This document shows positions 46,763-58,405 of a stretch of 64,000 nt of DNA, piece by piece. This DNA is from Scylla paramamosain. Taxonomy: Eukaryota; Arthropoda; Malacostraca; Decapoda; Portunidae. Made by a program: the position numbers and the translations under genes. The notes beneath the pieces are model-generated. The model saw only the letters and a list, made by a program, of their open reading frames with translations, ran no database searches and was not told where the DNA came from. Within the stretch, counting starts at the first letter, position 1; each line of letters starts with the position of its first letter. Where the stretch lies: contig NC_087158.1 of NCBI RefSeq assembly GCF_035594125.1, positions 9,029,678 through 9,093,677 on the forward strand. Reading direction: 5' to 3'.

Positions 46763-47150
46763 GGAGCAGACACAATCAGGAAGTGAGCTTGTGTGCTTGC
46801 AGGGAGCGGACACAATCAGGAAGTGAGCTTGTGTGCTTGCAGGGATCAGACACCATCAGGGAGTGCATTTGTATGCTTGCATAGGCTAGACATCACCAGA
46901 GGGTGAGCTTGCGTGCTTACAGGGATCAGACACCATCAGGGAGCGAGCTTGTGCGCGTGCTTGCAGGCATCAGACACAATCAGGGAGTGAGATTGTGTGC
47001 TTGCAGAGACCAGACTTCATCAGGAAGTGAGTTTGTGTGCTTGCAGGGATCAAGACACCACCAAGGGTGGTTAGACACCACCAGAGGGTGAGCTTGTGTG
47101 CTTGCAGAGGCTAGACGCTACTAGGGAGTGATTTGTTTGCTTATGGCTGT
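46763..47150 (+). repeat. 40-bp minisatellite, right block
   Basis: About nine units; the first two are near-identical (GGGAGCAGACACAATCAGGA plus AGTGAGCTTGTGTGCTTGCA) and then they diverge. The array continues that at 43,212-43,442 across the LINE. Confidence 0.92.
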
Positions 47151-48943
47151 GTACTTACAGAGGACAGAGGCGAGACGCTATCATTGGTTGCCTGCAGCGA
47201 CACTCAAGCGAGGGAAGTGAGTGTCTTGGACTCAGATACCTCGCATGAACACGAAAGGAAGCAAGGTCACTCCAGATGGACTCTTAACTCTTGAAGCTGA
47301 ACTGGACTTAGTAGACCAGGGGGAGGACAAGGATTCTTCAATACTTGCACGTGACCACTGAGTCACGGGAGACTGAGTCACGGGAGTCACCAGGGGGAGT
47401 ACATCGTAAGGAGAAAGACCACTAGAGATCCTAACATCTTTGAACGTTAACCTTAACCTTTTGAAACTCTGCTAACAGTTATGTCGCTATACATCGGCCT
47501 GAGGACTGACACGGTGATAATGAACAGAGAACCTCCATGAACTGAGAACCGGTGTGTTGCTGAGGGTATGCAACTCGTTCTTGACCTGTGATGATGATGA
47601 AACCTGTCGTAAATGTAACATATTGGCGGAGCTTTGTCCGACCACCGTTTACCGGCGCTTGATGACCAAGTAGCCAATACCGGCGGCCAGGACAACCCCT
47701 TTGGGGGGATGACAGGGTAGTGGGCAGGGCCAGCACTACTCACACCTACCGTCTTCAATGGCACAGGTGATGCGAAACCTACCTGCCGAAGTCGCCCCAG
47801 ACAGGATTCCGGTTCTGAGGACGCCACCCTCAGCCGGGCGGTTGGCTATCTGCTTTACTAGACCCGACGCAGCACGAAACATCAGTTCGCAGACTACTAG
47901 GACGCCCTTGATCCGAGGGACGAACACAGAGGCTCTATGCCCGCCCCTCTGACCCGGGGGGGAATGGTACCGCATCCGCACTGTGTACCCCATTATCAAA
48001 GCCATGAACCCGCTGGTATTTGAAGGCAGGAAGAGCGCTACCTCCCCACCAGCAGGCCGTCACCCTGGAAACGCCAGAGTGACTACTGTTGCCGAGGGTA
48101 AGTGGGTTTGACCCAACGACGCGGCAAATCACCCTGACGGCCCCCACCCCAACGAGATAGAGAACTCGAAGGAGCAGAAGGACTCCGGATCAGTGAAGCT
48201 GTTCTGGGCTCCGAAGCCTGGCGGAACTCCATTACTCTATGAACATTTATGAGAAGGGAGGATGGAATATTTGTCCAACTCCCCGCCTCATATTCATCTC
48301 GCGGGGAAGCACTTTAGCCGTAGGCCCAATCCATAAGGCTTGTTCCTACGTTTCCAGCGGGCGCCACTAGGAGGCAGACTTCCCCAGTAACTAAATCTCA
48401 AAGAGGTTTTTCACGTCACTCGGGGAGTCACGGCATGACACCATCCCGGCACCTCCAGGAGTCACAGTTACTCCCGATGCCCAGTGACCGCCGTGTGGTT
48501 GCAGATATCGCCAGTCGATTCTGTACATAATGGTGCCTTGCCAGTGGTGTGAGTGATTACCTTATGGAGTTTTTCCCCGCAGCTTGAACCATAACATAAA
48601 TGTCGGGGTTTTTTACACTCATCAACGTGATTGCTCTCCCACCACGTGCCGTTGTCTAGTTCAGGTATTGATCACACTGAATTGTCAGTCAGCTGATCAG
48701 GGAACCCTGGCTGCCCCTGGATCAGTGGCGACTTAGAAGAGTTACACACACCTTACCTGGGACTGATGGGCTGGTGGGGACAGCTCGCATCCATACTGGC
48801 ACGGGCACTCTCCCCAGTACCATTGTCAAACTCTGTCTTCTTGAGGATGACCTGGAGGACGGATCTCGACTACAACAGGCTTTAATCACTTAGTGCTTCT
48901 GTGTTTGTGTTGATTGAGCGCCTACTCAATCAACGTGGGGGAG
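47151..48943 (+). other. Interior of the non-coding LTR element, no conserved coding seen
   Basis: Moderate-GC sequence. Short frames (e.g. 47,758-47,952) show no recognisable motif on either strand. Tandem GACTGAGTCACGGGAG words occur near 47,357-47,390. It could hold packaging or dimerisation signals; that is inference. The 3' end is the polypurine tract GTGGGGGAG at 48,935-48,943. Confidence 0.45.
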
Positions 48944-49848
48944 TGTAGCCGCCATATATGTACAACTTACATGATGGCTAGAGATACGCATATACATACA
49001 TCGTAATGTGACATTTTATATTTTATTTTGTTAGCGTTATATTATATGTAGCAACTGGTCGTGATACATGAGCAGTGCCTGCGCGCCGGCACAACAGAGT
49101 GAGAGGGGAATGTAGGGCTGAGGGGATGCGTTGAACTTGCCCTCTCAGCTATTTCTCTTGCCGAAGGGTCGGTTGTTGTGACGTGAGTGTTGATAACATA
49201 CCTACAGCATAATGAACATCATAGGCTGTAAGGGCCCAGCAGCGTCTCCAAAGCCACTTCATGACAGTCACGCCTACACGTCAGATGTGTCTCAGGAGGC
49301 ACGGAGAGTAAATCTCAGTAAATCCCTGAGTTCTCATCCTGGTAAATCCCCAAGTGTAATCCCTTGCATACAACCAAGAAGACGCCTATTCCCCCCACTG
49401 TGTATGTATTCATCATGGTATTAGATAACAGATACTTATGTAACCATGAGGATTTAATGATGTGCATCAACATAATTAATGTAACTACTTATAGTAATTA
49501 GATACTTACGTAATTGTGAGTTACGTAATTGTGAGAATTTAGCAATGTGTGTTAATATACTCGTAAGTACACTTAACGTAACTTTAGAACCGCCTGAACC
49601 CGCTAAAGTGTAGGTAACTCTGTATTGACTCATATATGTTACGGAATTGATGAAGTGAAGTGTCATGACATTGATGTTCTGCAATACTTGTTTTACCTAA
49701 TGATTTACTTTTTTTGTTATTCTCAGTATTAGTGATAATATGTTCATTCACAGGTTTGACCGCTTCTGAATACAAAAAGCGCGTACTGCACAGCTCATTT
49801 CAGTCACCTCCAGTACAATACATTAATAAGCGTCGGACGGCACTTACA
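48944..49848 (+). repeat. Non-coding LTR element, 3' LTR (complete)
   Basis: 905 bp, TGTAGCCGCC...GCACTTACA, followed by AGGTG (49,849-49,853). Contains GTAATTGTGAGTTACGTAATTG direct repeats near 49,510. No coding frame of interest. Confidence 0.88.
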
Positions 49849-51895
49849 AGGTGAAACACTAGTGCTGCTCTCCTGCGTGTCCTCGAAGTGACCTTCTGGG
49901 CCCCCAGCCTTCTGCACACCCTCACACACACCCAGCACCTCGCTAGCTGGCCTCATTCGCATCCAGAGGAGAGGTTAGCCACGTTGCCATGTGCATCCTC
50001 TGGGTTTACTAAGCCTTCCCCCTCCAGCTCCGTGCTTAAGTGGCAGCAGTGGCTGGCTTCGGGCAATGGCGTGGTGTGGGCCTTGTGGGTTTCAACTGAA
50101 ACCTCACACTCCCACGTGTCACCACAGCCCTCCTGCAGTGGCACCACGTTGCCCCCAACCTCCATGGTCATTTCTCCGAAATCAAGGCCCAGTAAGTTCT
50201 CACCCACATCAGCCATATAGATGGGTAGGTGCTCCTCTGTTCCGCCAACCTTGATCCTGGCCCTGAATGGTCCTTTCAGCTGTGTGCAGTACCCAGTGAT
50301 TCCGCACAGCTGCTGCTTGGCTACTAGGGGCTACTGAGTTGCCAACACACCTTCTTGCACGAATGTGCGTTTGGCGCCCAAGTCCACTGTCAAGATTTCC
50401 TGTCCACTTGGCCCCCTAACTGAATGGTCCGGGTGCCAGCGGTGTGGCAACTTAGGCAGCCTGTGGTCTTGAGCTCTCTGACTGCTGTCCGACCCCTTCC
50501 GCCAGCCTCTGCTGGTTTCCCACAGCTTGCTTGCTGTTGCTTGTTGGGACGTGGGTACACTGCTGCATCCAGTGACCTTTGCCACAGTTCCAACAGCAGG
50601 GTTTGTACTGGTACTGTACCGCATCAGCACTGTCAGTCTTACTGCTACTCTCATTCTCCAGGCAGTATTTCTTGCTGTGTCCCGTCTGCCCACAGGAGAA
50701 ACACTTACCCCGAAAGCCTCCCAGGGGTGGTGAAGAGCTAGGGGGCGGCGTCCCCACACGCTCCTTCCTGGCCTTCATCTTGTGAGGGGCGGTTTTCATT
50801 GGGTCACTCCTGTGTCGTCCAGAGGAATGACTCCAGCTCCAGGTCCCTCGCCAGGGCCTCCTGCAGGTCATTGGGGTGCGCCTGTTGGACATAGATCCTC
50901 ATTTGTTGGTGGTCAATGGCATCCATGAACTGGTCTCACAGGAGGATAGTAACCATGTCCTCATTGGCCTCTGGGTATGCACGACACACCAGCAGCTCCA
51001 GATCCTGGGCAAGGCGAGTCAGGGACTCCCCAGGGCCCCTTGTCCTGGCCCTGAACCTTGCCCTGAATGTCTGTCTGGTGCTGGTACCCATCTCTGCTCC
51101 AAGGCTACCGTCACACTGCTGTAGGAGCTACGTTTGGCAGGGGGTAGCTGGTTCAACACCTCCAATGCCGCACCCTTGAGCACCGAGACCAGCTGCATCG
51201 CCATCTCAGGGCGGCTCCACTGGCGGGCACTGGCCAGCAGCTCAAACTGTGTCCTGTATGCCTCCCAGGACACTGTTCCATCGAATTCCTGCTGGCGGCA
51301 TTTCGATCCGTCTTTGTGCCTGTACAAGGCGGTACTTACCCTCAAACAGAGACACCTTACCAAGCCTGGCGGAGACAGCAGGGGTGACAACACTATTGGG
51401 GACTGCCGGGGTGTCAGGAGAGCGTGAGATGCAGGCGAGGTACGTTCATGCCTTCCGTGACTACTGACAATGCTTCAGTCATTGTCACTCGTTTCTCCAC
51501 CACTCGCATTCTCGTTCTTGTCATCAGCATCACTACTGGGTTCACCTTTCACCCAAGACCACGTGTCTTGATTTTGACTGAGAACCAGGGCGGCCTGCAC
51601 TGCTACTGTATCATCCACATACTTTTTCAGATCACTTGCCACCTCCACTTTTATTTTCACCCCATCCTTTGTGTACACTTCCGTAAACACTTCACTAAGC
51701 ACTTCACTTTTCACCCTTTTACACTCTGCTTCCACATGTGCTTTTGCCTCCTGTAACACTCGATCAACACAACCTGCGATCTCTTCTTTCATGCCTGCAT
51801 ACTAGGTGTCTAATTTTCCATCCATTTTCTGGGCCTGGGTCATCAACGTGGCCATCATGTCCACCAAAGTTACTTCTTTTCAGCCATGGTGTAAT
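49849..51895 (-). pseudogene. Ty3/gypsy gag and protease, copy 2
   Basis: From the right: the gag start region in broken frames, MKEEIAGCVDRVLQEAKAHV (51,475-51,792), FDGTVSWEAYRTQFELLASA and LEVLNQLPPAKRSSYSSVTV (51,019-51,393), then knuckles CFSCGQTGHSKKYC and CWNCGKGHWMQQC (50,452-50,892), the second again one residue short. The slippery G GGA AAC is at 50,521-50,515. The protease reads LTVDLGAKRTF, with the catalytic Ser-Gly pair changed to Leu-Gly, and a 30-bp deletion follows NLLGLD. Several frameshifts. Its C-terminal continuation was displaced to 42,581 by the nested element. Confidence 0.88.
50515..50521 (-). promoter_or_regulatory. Conserved slippery heptamer, gypsy copy 2
   Basis: G GGA AAC in gag phase on the minus strand, at the position equivalent to 28,753-28,759 of copy 1. 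Confidence 0.6.
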
Positions 51896-51954
51896 ATTCT
51901 CTGAGGCACCCTAGAAGCACTCACTGGGCCGTAACATGCTGGTCACACATGATT

Positions 51955-51972
51955 ATCCCACTCCTGACACCA
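51955..51972 (-). promoter_or_regulatory. tRNA-Leu primer binding site of gypsy copy 2
   Basis: ATCCCACTCCTGACACCA on the plus strand, one base from the 5' LTR, identical to copy 1 and unchanged although the LTRs differ. Confidence 0.85.
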
Positions 51973-51973
51973 C

Positions 51974-52598
51974 TGTAACGAAGCCCACCTTTTGTCCTCG
52001 GTCTCGTTGCTCCCTGGCCCTCGGTACCCTGGCCAGCCCGGTTCGTCGTGTGTGCATGATGGTGACGGTCCTTATCTGCAGTGGCAAAGTGACCCGTAAC
52101 TCACCTCTTTCTCTGCATGAATCACTTCCCCATCTGGCCTCGCTCCAGGTGTCCTCACCCTCGCCTGCCAGTCACTCTTTGTTCCCTGCCAGGTTGATTA
52201 AATAAATACTGTCAGTTTCCGTGTATTGTCCGTTATCCATGTACAGACACCTACTGCAAGTTCGTGCCCTCCTCCTGGATCACTTGCCAACCCTTGAAAG
52301 AGTTCGTGAAGGAGCACGAACTGCTTACAAAACTTTCGGGCGACTCAAATTGGAACGCAGGTTCACTTGCTGCCGCTGCAGGTGCCTCACTGCCCGCCGC
52401 CGCTGGCTTTGTCTGCTTGCTTGCCACGTCCCCTTGCTGCCCCTCATGTCACTTCCAATCAAGATCCAGCTCTCGACCACGTGATTTCCATGGCCAATCA
52501 GCAGCTGAGGGGCCCATCATACAATCAGGGATGGCAGGAAACTTGCTCCCACATGTTGAAACAGCAGAAAGGAGGCGATAATGGCTGCCATCACTACA
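51974..52598 (-). repeat. Ty3/gypsy copy 2, 5' LTR
   Basis: 625 bp, TGTAAC...CACTACA on the plus strand, followed by ATAC (52,599-52,602). Partner of 38,719-39,328 with substitutions and small indels throughout. Confidence 0.92.
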
Positions 52599-52602
52599 AT
52601 AC

Positions 52603-54442
52603 TATAAAATACAGGGTGCAACCCCAAGCTTCCACCTTGGTGAAGAAGAATCCATCCTTCCCATCACTAGATATTATCAAACTTTCATAATGATATTTAG
52701 GGAAACTAAGCCTACCATGGTGTTCATGAGACATTGCTGCTAATCAAAAACATGATTGAATTACCAGTTCAAAGGAAATCATTGCTCTCCTTGTCTTCCT
52801 GCACTCCAGCGTTACATGGGCAAGCTTTACGTTATTGTTACTCATCAGCACCTGCATATTTTTGTATTGTTATGTGTCAAATACCAATAAAATAAGGAAA
52901 TGTACTGATTCTGAGACAGTGACTGATAACTCAATGCCAGTAACAGTACAGGAAGAATAGGTGATTGAAGAAATAGAAAGAAAACGTTTACTCACTTTCA
53001 TTTATTTATTTATTTTCATATTTTATGCATAGTCTACTGTAACAAATTTATACTCTAGAGATGCAGCAATTTTTTTTTTTTTCTTTTCTTTACTAGATGG
53101 TAGGTTCAGTTTTTCTAATCATCATCTGGTAGCTTGATGAAACCAGGCATAACCATGAGATGTCCAACTTCCTCTCTTCCTCTGCATAATATCATTCAAA
53201 AGGGTGGCTGCTGCAGTTGTCGCACAATGTGTGTGCACGTGCATGCGTGTGTCTAGGTGTAGAATATATCCATCTGATGTGAAACGCTGATAGTGATGTG
53301 GAGAAAGCAGATATGACCAATGGTGTCAGGAAAAATCATGGCTAACATTGCACATAATAATATTTACTTTAGGTAATCGGACGGTATGGAGCCATATGAT
53401 ATTTTGAGGCCTTTTGCCAAGAGGCAATCCATAGAATATTGTTCGAACGGTGATGTTTACTCATACTTAATACACTCCTGGGGCTAGATCCACGAAACAG
53501 GTTGCTACCTAACATTCTGTGATCAGGCAAATGGCATAACTTCGCTCTCACAGCAACTGCATTACAATCTCCAAGAAACAGTATCCACAAAGAATTTCAG
53601 GGGTTGACGAATGGAGGTTGCTAAGCCCTTAAGCATGCTCATTGGCTGCTGGAGTGATACGTCACTAACTCGACGTCACACGCAAGGCAGCCAATCACAG
53701 GGAGGCTTTGTGTTATCGCAGAGGAAGTCATATGGCATTGTTTACAAACTCTGATATGTCACACACCCATAGCCACCACTCACCATGTAGTGCTGAGAAA
53801 TTAATTATGTATATTTCTACTTTTTTCCTAGGCTAGGGCCCATGTAGTGTGCGGGGGGTGACCAGAATCTCAGTACCATGTGACTAACCCCTCCCCTTCC
53901 CCTCCTCTCCTCTGTGTCCTTTTGTCCTTGCTTTCCCCCCCCCCTCTCAGCGTCACTGTGTTGACCACTTCTATAACAAATTTACCCAGTGAATAAACGT
54001 AATTTCTCCTGCTTGGCCAGGTTATAGAGGCGAATTTTTCACCTAATCCCAGAGAATGGGGAGCCCTTAATACGATAAAATTAATTCTATAATGGTAAGG
54101 TCTTAAACCAGCTCAAACAAATCCCAGATAATTACGCCGCGCCAATGAGGTTGACGAATCTGATAAGTCTTCTTTGCTTCGCTGCCTTGTTACCCCTGTT
54201 GCTACGCAAGCCGGGAAGAGATACCAGACTTTGACTAATTCCCCAATTGATTTCAAAAGTCCATTGAATTAAACTTCTTAAAGTAACAACTATAAAGTAA
54301 ACAGTAACTTAATTATTCATATTTTTCATCCCTGAACTCACAACCTAGTCGCCCCCCCCCCCACTAAAAACAAAATTATAACTTAATAAATTTCCCCATT
54401 GGAAACCTTTATCCTTAGTTTCCCGCCGATTTCCTCACAAGC
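52603..54442. other. Non-coding interval with a CRE/CCAAT-like patch
   Basis: No supported gene. At 53,639-53,698 ATTGGCTGC and GCAGCCAAT face each other around GATACGTCAC and CGACGTCAC; this could be a small hairpin or promoter-like patch. A block GTCATATGGCATTGTTTACAAA (53,728-53,749) recurs as GTCATGCGACATTGTTTACAAA near 55,239, a small dispersed repeat. C-runs occur near 53,935 and 54,351. Confidence 0.4.
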
Positions 54443-54572
54443 AAAGCCAGTCTCTCTCGGATTCTCCTCAGGTGAGCATGCAGTCTGATAGTCTCCCCCT
54501 CCATTCCTGTAATATTAAGTGTTTATTTAACAATAATTTTACTAAAGCCAGTCTCTCTCGGATTCTCCTCAG
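54443..54572. repeat. 29-bp direct repeat, 101 bp apart
   Basis: AAAGCCAGTCTCTCTCGGAT plus TCTCCTCAG occurs at 54,443-54,471 and 54,544-54,572 without mismatch. The first copy is followed by GTGAGC (donor-like); the second ends as a good acceptor. Confidence 0.9.
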
Positions 54573-54802
54573 ATATTCCTGTTGATAAACTGTTTTCTGA
54601 GTGGATAGATATTCGCATTTTTTCGTTCTTCTTTTGTTGGTTTTCTCCACGGGACTAGTGAAACCACCTGGTTCGAGATCACCGTGTGAGACTGTCCTCA
54701 GGTATATACATACTTTTTGGATATATATTTGTTATTTATTTATTTATTCTCTGGTCTCCCCCGCAATTCAGTAGTCGCGAAAATATCTCCATCGTAGTTT
54801 TT

Positions 54803-54939
54803 ATGTAATTGAAGAATACGCTACCATTTATTTTGTATTTCTGAATTATGTAACTGAAGAGTAAGCTATCATTTATTTTTGTATTTCTGAATTATGTAAC
54901 TGAAGAGTACGCTACCATTTATTTTGTATTTCTGAATTG
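54803..54939. repeat. 45-46 bp tandem repeat, three units
   Basis: Units start ATGTAATTGAAGAATACGCT (54,803), ATGTAACTGAAGAGTAAGCT (54,848) and ATGTAACTGAAGAGTACGCT (54,894), each followed by ACCATTTATTTTGTATTTCT or close variants. Confidence 0.92.
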
Positions 54940-55278
54940 CTTTCTTTTTATTATTATTATTTCGGATTATTCCATTATTTATTAAAAATCATAAAAGTGT
55001 CAGTACTTGTATTTCTTTTAATCCAGTGATAGGATTTGTAATTATCGTCTGCCACAAGGGAACATCACACTCCTTAGAGGGCACTAAAACCACACTCAAC
55101 TGTCCTCACAATGCTTTCATCATGGCTATTGAAACCCTTAAGAACAAGGAGACAATGATTCACCGACACTGAGGCCTTAACCTTGGTGGAGGTGTAGGAT
55201 TGGGGTGCTGACAGCAAAACTCGCACCACAAATGGGAGTCATGCGACATTGTTTACAAACTTTGATAAAGTGACCCCT
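54940..55278. other. Non-coding interval, nothing recognised
   Basis: AT-rich then mixed sequence, no supported gene. Holds the second copy of the GTTTACAAACT-type dispersed repeat. Confidence 0.4.
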
Positions 55279-55543
55279 TCTGCCCTTAGTGTAGGGCTAT
55301 TCCTCTGAGACTATGGACCACTTCCTGCTCCTCTGCCAGTGTTTCTACTCCCATCACACTGCACTTCGCTACCCACTCTCCGCCCTGCTGAGCATCACAT
55401 CTCTTAGCCTTCCCAGACTCACCCGTCTTCCCTTCACAGCAATTGCCTATCCTGAGGTCCAGAGGAAATTTAAGGACCTCCGACCCATGTCAAGAGCAAG
55501 GCTGCTACAGAACAGTGTCACACTGCAGGCACTGGTGAGTTAA
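55279..55543 (+). pseudogene. LINE C-terminal zinc-knuckle-like remnant
   Basis: The frame CGYSSETMDHFLLLCQCFYS, then HHTALRYPLSALLSI and FKDLRPMSRARLLQNSV, resembles the C-terminal Cys/His region after RT or RNase H in I/R1-type LINEs (C..C...E...H.LL.C...R..L). The upstream RT is absent. Inference from motif pattern only. Confidence 0.4.
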
Positions 55544-55576
55544 TCGGTTATTCTTATCACATTTTCGTTAGCACAG

Positions 55577-57827
55577 TTGCAGGCTTAGCATGGTGCAGTT
55601 GACACAGAAGAGGGATAGAGAGGTATATGGATGGAATTACAGTGATATTACCAAAAAATGGTGTGATGTCCTGCTGGAAGTAAGTAAAATCATGGCTTAT
55701 GGTTCCAGGAGACACATAGTAGGGTATTCTTTTACTCTTTCGCCAGTCTCAACATGGCTTTTCTTACCCTTCTCATCAGATACATTTTGTCATTCCAGAG
55801 TAATTTGAACCCCACATATACCAACTGCAAATTAATTATAATAATGACAGCAATTGTTAAACAATTATATGTACAGATTTTTAGAGAAGCAATGTTATTT
55901 TAGCTATTTAAGGTTTGTCTTTGGTTAGGTTATATTATTTTGGTTATGTTAAGATTACTTTGGTTAAGTTACATCAGGTTTGATTAACATACTAATTCAG
56001 GGTAGGCCAAAAATAACAAAAAGCAAATAGTTTCAAGTGGAAAAGATAAACAGATGAAAGTAAAAATTTACCCACACTAGCATATTTGCTTAATATTTTG
56101 TCTTGACCTAATTGTTTATGGAATTTAATTAACTAATGTTTTTGGGCATTGCTGGACATTGTTTTGAGTAATATGAACAAATTCCTCTATATGACTTTTT
56201 GTTGCATATTGGGAGAAAAAGAAGTTTCTTTCTGTTCAGCCTTTTAGACCCAAACTGCTGTAATAAATTTTATTTCTTGAATATTGGTTTTACTTTGAGG
56301 AAGGAGGGTTAGGTTATGATTAGGTTAGTTAGGTTAGGTGATTGTTAGCAGTGCTTAAAACCCCTGCAGTTATATAAAAAGAAGTTTGCTCTTGTGTACA
56401 TGTTGTATTTCATTATTGGAGTTGTTACAAAATTTACCCATATAGTCAATAAACATAACTAAGAACCAACTAAGCAATGGATTATAAATAGGAGCATGTA
56501 CAGTACCTCTGGCAGACAGTGACCACTGCAGTGCTAAATAATATCAATATGCTCTAATATATTCATGATTAACACAAAGTTGATTTGGTTTTACATGTGA
56601 ACTTCTAAGTGGCTGATAATTGCAACATTCATATCCATGCAGGTGGGGGACCTCCAGATGAGACAACATGCACTGCTGTGGAGTTGGGCATGCTGCAGAT
56701 GTTGTCTCTCACAGCATTTGCAGGACTGCCATACCCTGAAAGTGATGGAGCCACACTGCGTAAGTAAACTACCAAAGGTCAAATTACATTTTGTAAATTA
56801 ATGCCGTTTTTAACTTTGTGCAGTACTGTAATGTAACAATGATTATGTTACAGCATCATCTTTCATGGGGCTAGCAGCATCATGTCCAATACTTATCTTC
56901 CTGAGCATAGATATCTGCACACTTGCACACCAACTCAGCAAAACCATGTGACAGACATAGGTTGACTGCTAATTAAAAGAAAAATTAGTCAATAAAAACA
57001 TCACTCAAAGAATACCAGCTTATTCTCTACCTGCAGTAATGACAACACTTTTTTTTTTTTTTTTTTTTTTCCAAAAGTGTCAGGGCCTCTAGAAGGAACA
57101 TAGCCTTCCACCAGCAGTGGTGTTGGAGATATCCAACCCTCTTCTGCTGGTGTTGCTGGGTCTGCAGGGGCCTCTGGATTTGACAATGCTTTGTCATCTG
57201 CACTGGATGAGAGCATCTTTGTTCAAATTATCCATGTTACAGATGACTACATGCAATGGTGAATAACATTAACATGTATTCAGTTGTGTCCTCCATACCC
57301 TGAAATAATATATACAATGTACATATTATTTCAGTACAATGAATACTCATTATACAATTCCTGCCAGTAAGTCTGTTGTTCTTGCTACTTTGACTTTTTT
57401 TTTTTTTTTTTTTTTTTTTGAGGGATACATCTCTCAAACATTTAAATTGTTGATTCCATAAGTGTATCATACCACCACCTTAGGTATAGTATAGCAAAAA
57501 GTTCCAAGGAGCAAATGAGGTAAAAGGACACAGCAAGATAGCATGACATGTAACTTAAAATACCATTTATTTTGTAACTTGTGGTGTAAAGTCATGTTTG
57601 CTTCTAAACTGTATTGCAGGTGGCCACTCAGACTTGGAAGTTCTCTCTCAAGCGCTAGAAACCCAACAGCAGATTCGTCTGAGCATGGATGAGCTGGTGA
57701 CGGTGCTGTACAAAACATGTCCCAGACACTTCAACAATCTGAAGTGCAGAGGAACATTCTGCATTCATTGCAGCAGCTGGTAACACTTGCTGAGCACTTC
57801 ATTAATGTCAATACTAGCCAGCAATAA
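55577..57827 (+). pseudogene. Putative multi-exon Myb/SANT-like (Harbinger-type) gene, fragmentary
   Basis: Candidate exons with good splice sites. Exon a 55,577-55,679 (GCACAG acceptor, GTAAGT donor) ends NYSDITKKWCDVLLE, like helix 3 of a Myb/SANT domain. Exon b 56,643-56,759 (CATGCAG, GTAAGT) reads GGGPPDETTCTAVELGM and SLTAFAGLPYPESDG, the Gly/Pro-rich segment seen after such domains. A further exon may start at 57,084 after a long T tract (STSSGVGDIQPSSAGVAGSA), with one stop near its start. Exon c from 57,620 reads GHSDLEVLSQALETQQQIRL in phase with exon b, then a 1-nt frameshift near 57,705, and EVQRNILHSLQQLVTLAEHF to TAA at 57,825. Exon a and exon b phases do not match, so an exon is missing. 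Convergent with the HARBI1-like gene, which suits a two-gene Harbinger element. Confidence 0.45.
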
Positions 57828-58405
57828 TTTTTAGAATTCTAATGTTTCCCTTTCATAACTTTACCTTTATTAAGTTACTAAGTTATAAGACTAAGTTATG
57901 AAATTAAGTTACATTAAGTTATATTTCTTTTCTGTAGCTTTAAGTTGTAGCAATTCTATCATTTATCTAGAGCAGCATGTTAATGTTAGTACAATATAAT
58001 ACCAAAGTATTTCTTCACTGTGATACCTACAATTCTTTTATGTTACCTAAAGTACAAAAATAAGATTAGTGTTTTGTGGTGACTTGCTGGTGGGCATTTC
58101 TACAAATATATTTATTTACTTTTTTTTCTTTTTACAGGACCTGAACCATACTCATGCTATATTTTTTTCTTTTTCTTGCAAAGACTTTGGTAATTTGTAA
58201 TCATTTATTTTTTTTTAAATATATCTACAGCAATTTTTGTATCTATTTGTGTTATTCATACCTAATGCTAGCAAGCCACTTAAGTATTTGATGAAATTAA
58301 ATGCTGCACTGATCTCTTTCATGTAGTGTGCAGTGATACATGGAAAACCATTATTTCACTCATTACATGATTACTGACAGGCAAATGATACCTGACTTCC
58401 TTACT
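57828..58405. other. AT-rich spacer between convergent Harbinger-type genes
   Basis: Non-coding; contains AAGTTA-type words near 57,870-57,930 and T-runs. It probably includes 3' ends of both flanking genes. Confidence 0.4.

Larger units (their letters stand above)
42582..49848 (+). mobile_element. Large non-coding LTR retrotransposon derivative (LARD-like)
   Basis: TG...CA-bounded LTRs, a 5-bp AGGTG target duplication and a GTGGGGGAG polypurine tract before the 3' LTR show LTR-retrotransposon insertion. The interior carries no gag or pol: 43,212-43,440 and 46,763-47,150 are a 40-bp minisatellite, 43,443-46,762 is an inserted LINE, and 47,151-48,943 is GC-richer sequence with only short frames. 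Without the LINE the element is about 3.9 kb. It must have been mobilised in trans. The family is not recognised. Confidence 0.8.
38719..52598 (-). mobile_element. Older Ty3/gypsy retrotransposon, copy 2, split by nested insertions
   Basis: Full-length but inactive relative of copy 1. LTRs at 38,719-39,328 and 51,974-52,598, ATAC duplication (38,715-38,718; 52,599-52,602), the same tRNA-Leu primer site and a similar polypurine tract. Gag/protease lies at 49,849-51,880 and RT to integrase at 39,480-42,581. These are separated by the non-coding LTR element 42,582-49,848, which excises cleanly at AGGTG relative to copy 1. Confidence 0.92.

Noticed and set aside
46763..47150. CRISPR-like regularly spaced repeats
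   Set aside because: Units are contiguous 40-bp repeats with no unique spacers, in a eukaryotic retroelement; an ordinary minisatellite.
47453..48147. Possible genes in the interior of the non-coding LTR element
   Set aside because: Several frames of 60-125 codons overlap on both strands; none shows a motif or composition suggesting protein.
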